DNA of 64,000 nucleotides from Flavobacteriales bacterium UBA852 (GTDB lineage Bacteria; Bacteroidota; Bacteroidia; Flavobacteriales_E; Vicingaceae): positions 1 to 64,000 of the forward strand of contig DBGO01000017.1 of the NCBI GenBank assembly GCA_002295925.1, given 5' to 3'. The notes below the pieces were generated by a model, which saw only the letters and a program-made list of their open reading frames with translations, did not search any database and was not told the origin of the DNA. The number at the start of each line of letters is the position of its first letter. The stretch's first letter is position 1. Made by a program: the position numbers and the translations under genes. Positions 62,259 to 64,000 of this stretch are shown piece by piece.

Positions 62259-63701
62259 GTGAAAACATACGCCAAGTTCATATTAAAATCGTATATCGGT
62301 CCGTTTATTGCCACCTTTCTGATAGCTATGTTTGTACTAATTATGCAATTTGTATGGAAGTACATTGATGATATGCTGGGCAAAGGACTTGAATGGCAAG
62401 TAATTGCCAAATTATTGTTTTATATATGTGCCGGTTTGGTTCCTATGGCTTTGCCGCTTGCCGTATTGTTGAGTTCATTGATGACATTTGGGAATTTGGG
62501 CGAAAATAATGAACTGACGGCTTTTAAAGCCGCCGGAATTTCGCTGCAAAGAGTAATGAAACCGCTTATTATTACTTCCATTTTATTAAGCATTGTTGCG
62601 TTTTTATTTGCCAATTATTTACTGCCCGTTGCCAATCTTAAAGGAGCATCTCTGCTTTACGACATTCAAAAGAAAAAGCCCGCCGTAAACATTAAACCCG
62701 GAATTTTTTACAACGAAATAGAAAATATCACCATTCGAATAAAGGATAAAACACCTCATCCAAAAGGTGAAATGCTGCAATCGGTTATGATATACAACCA
62801 CACCAACAACAGAGGGAATACCATGGTTACAGTTGCCGATTCGGGCATTATGTTTTTGTCGGAAGATAAACTCAATTTGCATTTTTTGTTGTACAACGGT
62901 GCACAATACGAAGACAATAAAGAGGAAGTTCGTCCACCCGAAAGAAAATATCCGTTTACTGTTACACAGTTTTCCGAAAACCACGTAAAGCTAGATTTAT
63001 CGGCATTTAAACTAAACCGAACCGACGAAGAACTGTTTAAAGAAAATGTGCAAATGATGAATATGAAACAGCTGGCGCAAAATATGGATTCCATAAAAAT
63101 GCAAATGCAAGAAAGCCGGATGGAATTTTTGAAATCACTGCACAGAGGTTATCGTTTGTATTCGGATACCAATTTGAATTTCACTCGCAGCTACACATTG
63201 CTGAATTTCGACTCACTTATAAGCGCCTTACCATTAACCGACAAAAACCGCATACTTGCCGATGCTCAAAACCATACGCGCAGTATGGTTTCAAAAGCAT
63301 ACATCAAACGCATTGAGTTTGAAAACAGACGGCATTATTTCATTAACCATCAAATAGAATGGCATAAAAAATTGACCTTTTCGCTGGCTTGCATTCTGTT
63401 ATTTTTTATTGGAGCACCGCTGGGCGCCATTATCCGTAAAGGCGGTTTGGGTATGCCTGTTGTTGTGTCGGTTGTGGCTTTTCTTATTTATTATATTCTT
63501 ATGACTATTGGCGAACAAATGACTGCTGAAGAAGTGCTTCCGGCATACATCGGAATGTGGTTGGCAACACTGTTTTTTGTTCCGCTTTGTATTTTCATTA
63601 CCAAAAAAGCCATATCCGATGCTGCATTATTCAATGCCGATACTTACCTGGAACCGATATTGAAAATTTTAAGATTAAAAAAACAAAAAACAAATGCCTA
63701 G
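62259..63701 (+). CDS. LptF/LptG family LPS export permease
   Basis: A 480-residue membrane protein of the YjgP/YjgQ family that works with LptB in moving lipopolysaccharide from the inner membrane. Three N-terminal helices (about 11-33, 50-78, 99-122), a long periplasmic beta-jellyroll segment (about 130-360) and three C-terminal helices with the hallmark FIGAPLGAIIRKGGLGMPV. GTG at 62259 starts it; no earlier ATG. Its last eight bases overlap the next gene's start. Confidence 0.92.
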   Translation: MKTYAKFILKSYIGPFIATFLIAMFVLIMQFVWKYIDDMLGKGLEWQVIAKLLFYICAGLVPMALPLAVLLSSLMTFGNLGENNELTAFKAAGISLQRVMKPLIITSILLSIVAFLFANYLLPVANLKGASLLYDIQKKKPAVNIKPGIFYNEIENITIRIKDKTPHPKGEMLQSVMIYNHTNNRGNTMVTVADSGIMFLSEDKLNLHFLLYNGAQYEDNKEEVRPPERKYPFTVTQFSENHVKLDLSAFKLNRTDEELFKENVQMMNMKQLAQNMDSIKMQMQESRMEFLKSLHRGYRLYSDTNLNFTRSYTLLNFDSLISALPLTDKNRILADAQNHTRSMVSKAYIKRIEFENRRHYFINHQIEWHKKLTFSLACILLFFIGAPLGAIIRKGGLGMPVVVSVVAFLIYYILMTIGEQMTAEEVLPAYIGMWLATLFFVPLCIFITKKAISDAALFNADTYLEPILKILRLKKQKTNA

Positions 63702-64000
63702 CGTATTGCAAATATGCCCAAAGCCACCTTTACCGGCTATTGACGGAGGTTGCAAAGCTATGTATGCCATTACCCAAGGATTGATGAATAACGGTGCTCA
63801 AGTTAAAATTTTAACAATGAGCACATTTAAACATCCTTTTTTGCCCGGTAAAATCCCTGCCGTTTTTCTCAAAAAAACAGGAATTGAAGCCGTAGAAATA
63901 GATATCAAAATAAAACCAAAAGATGCATTTATCAATCTTTTTTCGGATAAATCATATAATGTAGAACGGTTTATAAATAAAGATTTTGAGCAAAAACTGA
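63694..64000 (+). CDS. glycosyltransferase (GT-B, N-terminal part only)
   Basis: Runs off the right edge. It begins MPSVLQICPKPPLPAIDGG, with ITQGLMNNGAQVKILTMST after it, typical of the first Rossmann unit of GT-B glycosyltransferases of Bacteroidota cell-surface polysaccharide loci. Overlaps the LptF/G stop by eight bases. Only about 102 residues are visible, so the family is provisional. Confidence 0.7.
   Translation, partial: MPSVLQICPKPPLPAIDGGCKAMYAITQGLMNNGAQVKILTMSTFKHPFLPGKIPAVFLKKTGIEAVEIDIKIKPKDAFINLFSDKSYNVERFINKDFEQKL

Noticed and set aside
63557..63784. 75-codon plus-strand frame near the right edge
   Set aside because: Out of frame with both LptF/G and the glycosyltransferase, which fit the sequence much better.

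Overview
The window is AT-rich chromosomal DNA from a member of the Bacteroidota, most likely a free-living Flavobacteriales-like or related lineage (inference). Evidence: seven proteins end in type IX secretion (T9SS) sorting domains (five gliding-motility-associated 'type B' and two 'type A'). There is also a PorP/SprF-like partner, a PorE-like TPR/beta-propeller protein, promoters of the Bacteroidota TAnnTTTG type, and many Bacteroidota-style lipoproteins and outer-membrane barrels. No rRNA, tRNA, CRISPR array or transposase gene was recognised. Genes are tightly packed, and no stretch over about 300 bases lacks a gene; the longest gap (5950-6185) holds an inverted-repeat-bounded element.

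Layout. 1-4018: an accessory array of Rhs remnants. A conserved Rhs-core segment recurs (two 130-bp copies, 97% identical, plus two decayed copies), each time followed by a different tail and by small membrane or lipoprotein genes. This is the best candidate for an unusual system here (orphan polymorphic-toxin tips with possible immunity genes). 4051-5949: LRR protein and MscS channel. 6053-7604: att-like element, two small lipoproteins and a DUF2071 protein. 7630-12270: HflX, membrane protein, YchF, TPR-SpoIIE phosphatase.

12392-20607: a T9SS locus. An ECF sigma factor overlaps a membrane-anchored putative anti-sigma protein that itself ends in a type B sorting domain. Two secreted proteins follow, sharing a 118-residue, nearly identical head and carrying different tails (tail-collar-like; S74 intramolecular chaperone). 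Then come a large adhesin with a type B domain and its PorP/SprF-like partner. 20610-33407 is mostly housekeeping and transport: two VWA proteins around rsmA, dxr-terC, an M43 protease, a SulP transporter, rpe, a coiled-coil lipoprotein, an amidohydrolase, an SDR enzyme and a TrkA/KtrA subunit. A GC-rich triple-hairpin REP-like repeat (33427-33538) precedes a trans-sulfuration enzyme gene.

34832-42092: two giant paralogous T9SS adhesins, the second with an inserted domain of about 230 residues. 42172-51050: enoyl-CoA hydratase and 3-hydroxyacyl-CoA dehydrogenase, a YrdC-domain protein, the PorE-like protein, biotin carboxylase, an Omp85-family barrel and a SpoU methyltransferase. 51111-64000: a T9SS M4 metalloprotease, a secreted M24 aminopeptidase, a CTD-only mini protein, a GH3-family enzyme, a nitrosative/oxidative stress operon (PNPOx-like, RIC/ScdA, CopD-like) with an FNR-type dyad about 40 bp upstream of its predicted transcription start, an LptF/G permease, and the start of a glycosyltransferase that runs off the window.
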